The notes below the pieces were generated by a model. It saw only the letters and a program-made list of their open reading frames with translations, was not told the origin of the DNA and did not search any database. DNA of 5,896 bases from CAYLJO01 sp964383905 (lineage in GTDB: Bacteria; Acidobacteriota; Blastocatellia; Pyrinomonadales; Pyrinomonadaceae), in contig CAYLJO010000308.1 of NCBI GenBank assembly GCA_964383905.1, forward strand, positions 1 to 5,896, written 5' to 3'. The stretch's first letter is position 1; each line of letters opens with the position of its first letter. This document shows positions 5,725-5,896 of the stretch, piece by piece. Position numbers and translations under genes: made by a program.

Positions 5725-5855
5725 GGGGTGATTATACATAAGATGTGGCAAAGAGGCAATAGTAATCGGCGGGGTTTTTCGGGCGCATTATAACCCTCGA
5801 TCAGAGGGCCAGTTGCGACTCCGGGGGGCACTTCAGGATTCAACTGATAGGTCAT
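5658..5855 (-). CDS. Weak 65-codon ORF, hypothetical
   Basis: Begins MTYQLNPEVPPGV and ends VRTVTTL; I recognise no domain. In its favour, its ATG overlaps the stop of a frame entering from the right (ATGA overlap, 5855-5852), and its TGA touches the terminator stem at 5658. Against it, only about half of its third codon positions are G or C, unlike the strongly biased propeller gene. There is no convincing Shine-Dalgarno site, and a strong promoter lies inside it at 5731-5759. It is either a real small gene, a decayed gene end, or a chance frame over a structured RNA. I favour chance. Confidence 0.22.
   Translation of the reverse strand: MTYQLNPEVPPGVATGPLIEGYNAPEKPRRLLLPLCHILCIITPIRAIGESFAQVVAGVRTVTTL
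5731..5759 (-). promoter_or_regulatory. Strong sigma70-like promoter, minus strand
   Basis: On the minus strand TTGCCT (5759-5754, four of six) is followed after exactly 17 bp by a perfect TATAAT (5736-5731). The expected start is near 5724, directly before the first of three hairpins. It would drive the candidate RNA and, by read-through of the terminator, the Uma2 gene. It is the best promoter match I found in the window. Confidence 0.6.
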
Positions 5856-5896
5856 CGACTTTCCGTCTCTTCATTAGAGAACCAACTGAAACTATT
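5852..5896 (-). CDS. Possible C-terminal end of a gene entering from the right (partial)
   Basis: A minus-strand frame open from the window edge encodes 14 residues, NSFSWFSNEETESR, and stops with TGA at 5854-5852, overlapping the next ATG as ATGA. Fourteen open codons are expected about half the time by chance, so only the overlap makes it worth noting. No family can be named. Confidence 0.15.
   Translation of the reverse strand, partial: NSFSWFSNEETESR

Overview
The window looks like a chromosomal segment of a GC-rich, Gram-negative soil-type bacterium. A long exported Asp-box (BNR/VPS10-like) propeller protein, a DUF1175 lipoprotein, a Uma2/DUF820 protein and GC-rich palindromic intergenic repeats together suggest Acidobacteriota, perhaps the Blastocatellia side. 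This is inferred from gene content; there is no rRNA or marker gene to prove it. No phage, transposase, CRISPR, tRNA or rRNA is visible.

Layout, left to right. (1) Positions 1-816, minus strand: a DUF1175 (E. coli YfaT-like) lipoprotein whose stop codon sits exactly at the left edge. Its frame stays open to 1080, but the lipoprotein signal argues for the start at 816. (2) 817-1359: a divergent intergenic region with a candidate plus-strand promoter (1249-1277) and a strong ribosome binding site. (3) 1360-4539, plus strand: a 1059-residue secreted protein with a signal peptide, eleven Asp-box motifs, a FlgD-like Ig region and a helical tail. (4) 4540-4926: the space between two convergent genes, occupied by a nested inverted-repeat element (4593-4866) with perfect 46-bp outer arms and 19-bp inner arms. 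Both arm types derive from one hairpin module. (5) 4927-5559, minus strand: a complete Uma2-family (PD-(D/E)XK fold) protein with a good ribosome binding site. (6) 5560-5896: upstream of the Uma2 gene. On the minus strand there is a sigma70-like promoter with a perfect TATAAT and a 17-bp spacer. About seven bases later come three consecutive hairpins, the last followed by a U tract as in an intrinsic terminator. This reads as a compact structured RNA of about 110 nt, or as an attenuator-type leader for the Uma2 gene. A weak 65-codon ORF overlaps the same stretch.

The three confident genes do not form an evident pathway. The two left-hand genes are divergent envelope or secreted proteins, and the Uma2 gene is a separate unit facing the propeller gene. 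The two items most worth a second look are the structured RNA candidate at 5614-5724 and the nested palindromic element at 4593-4866.
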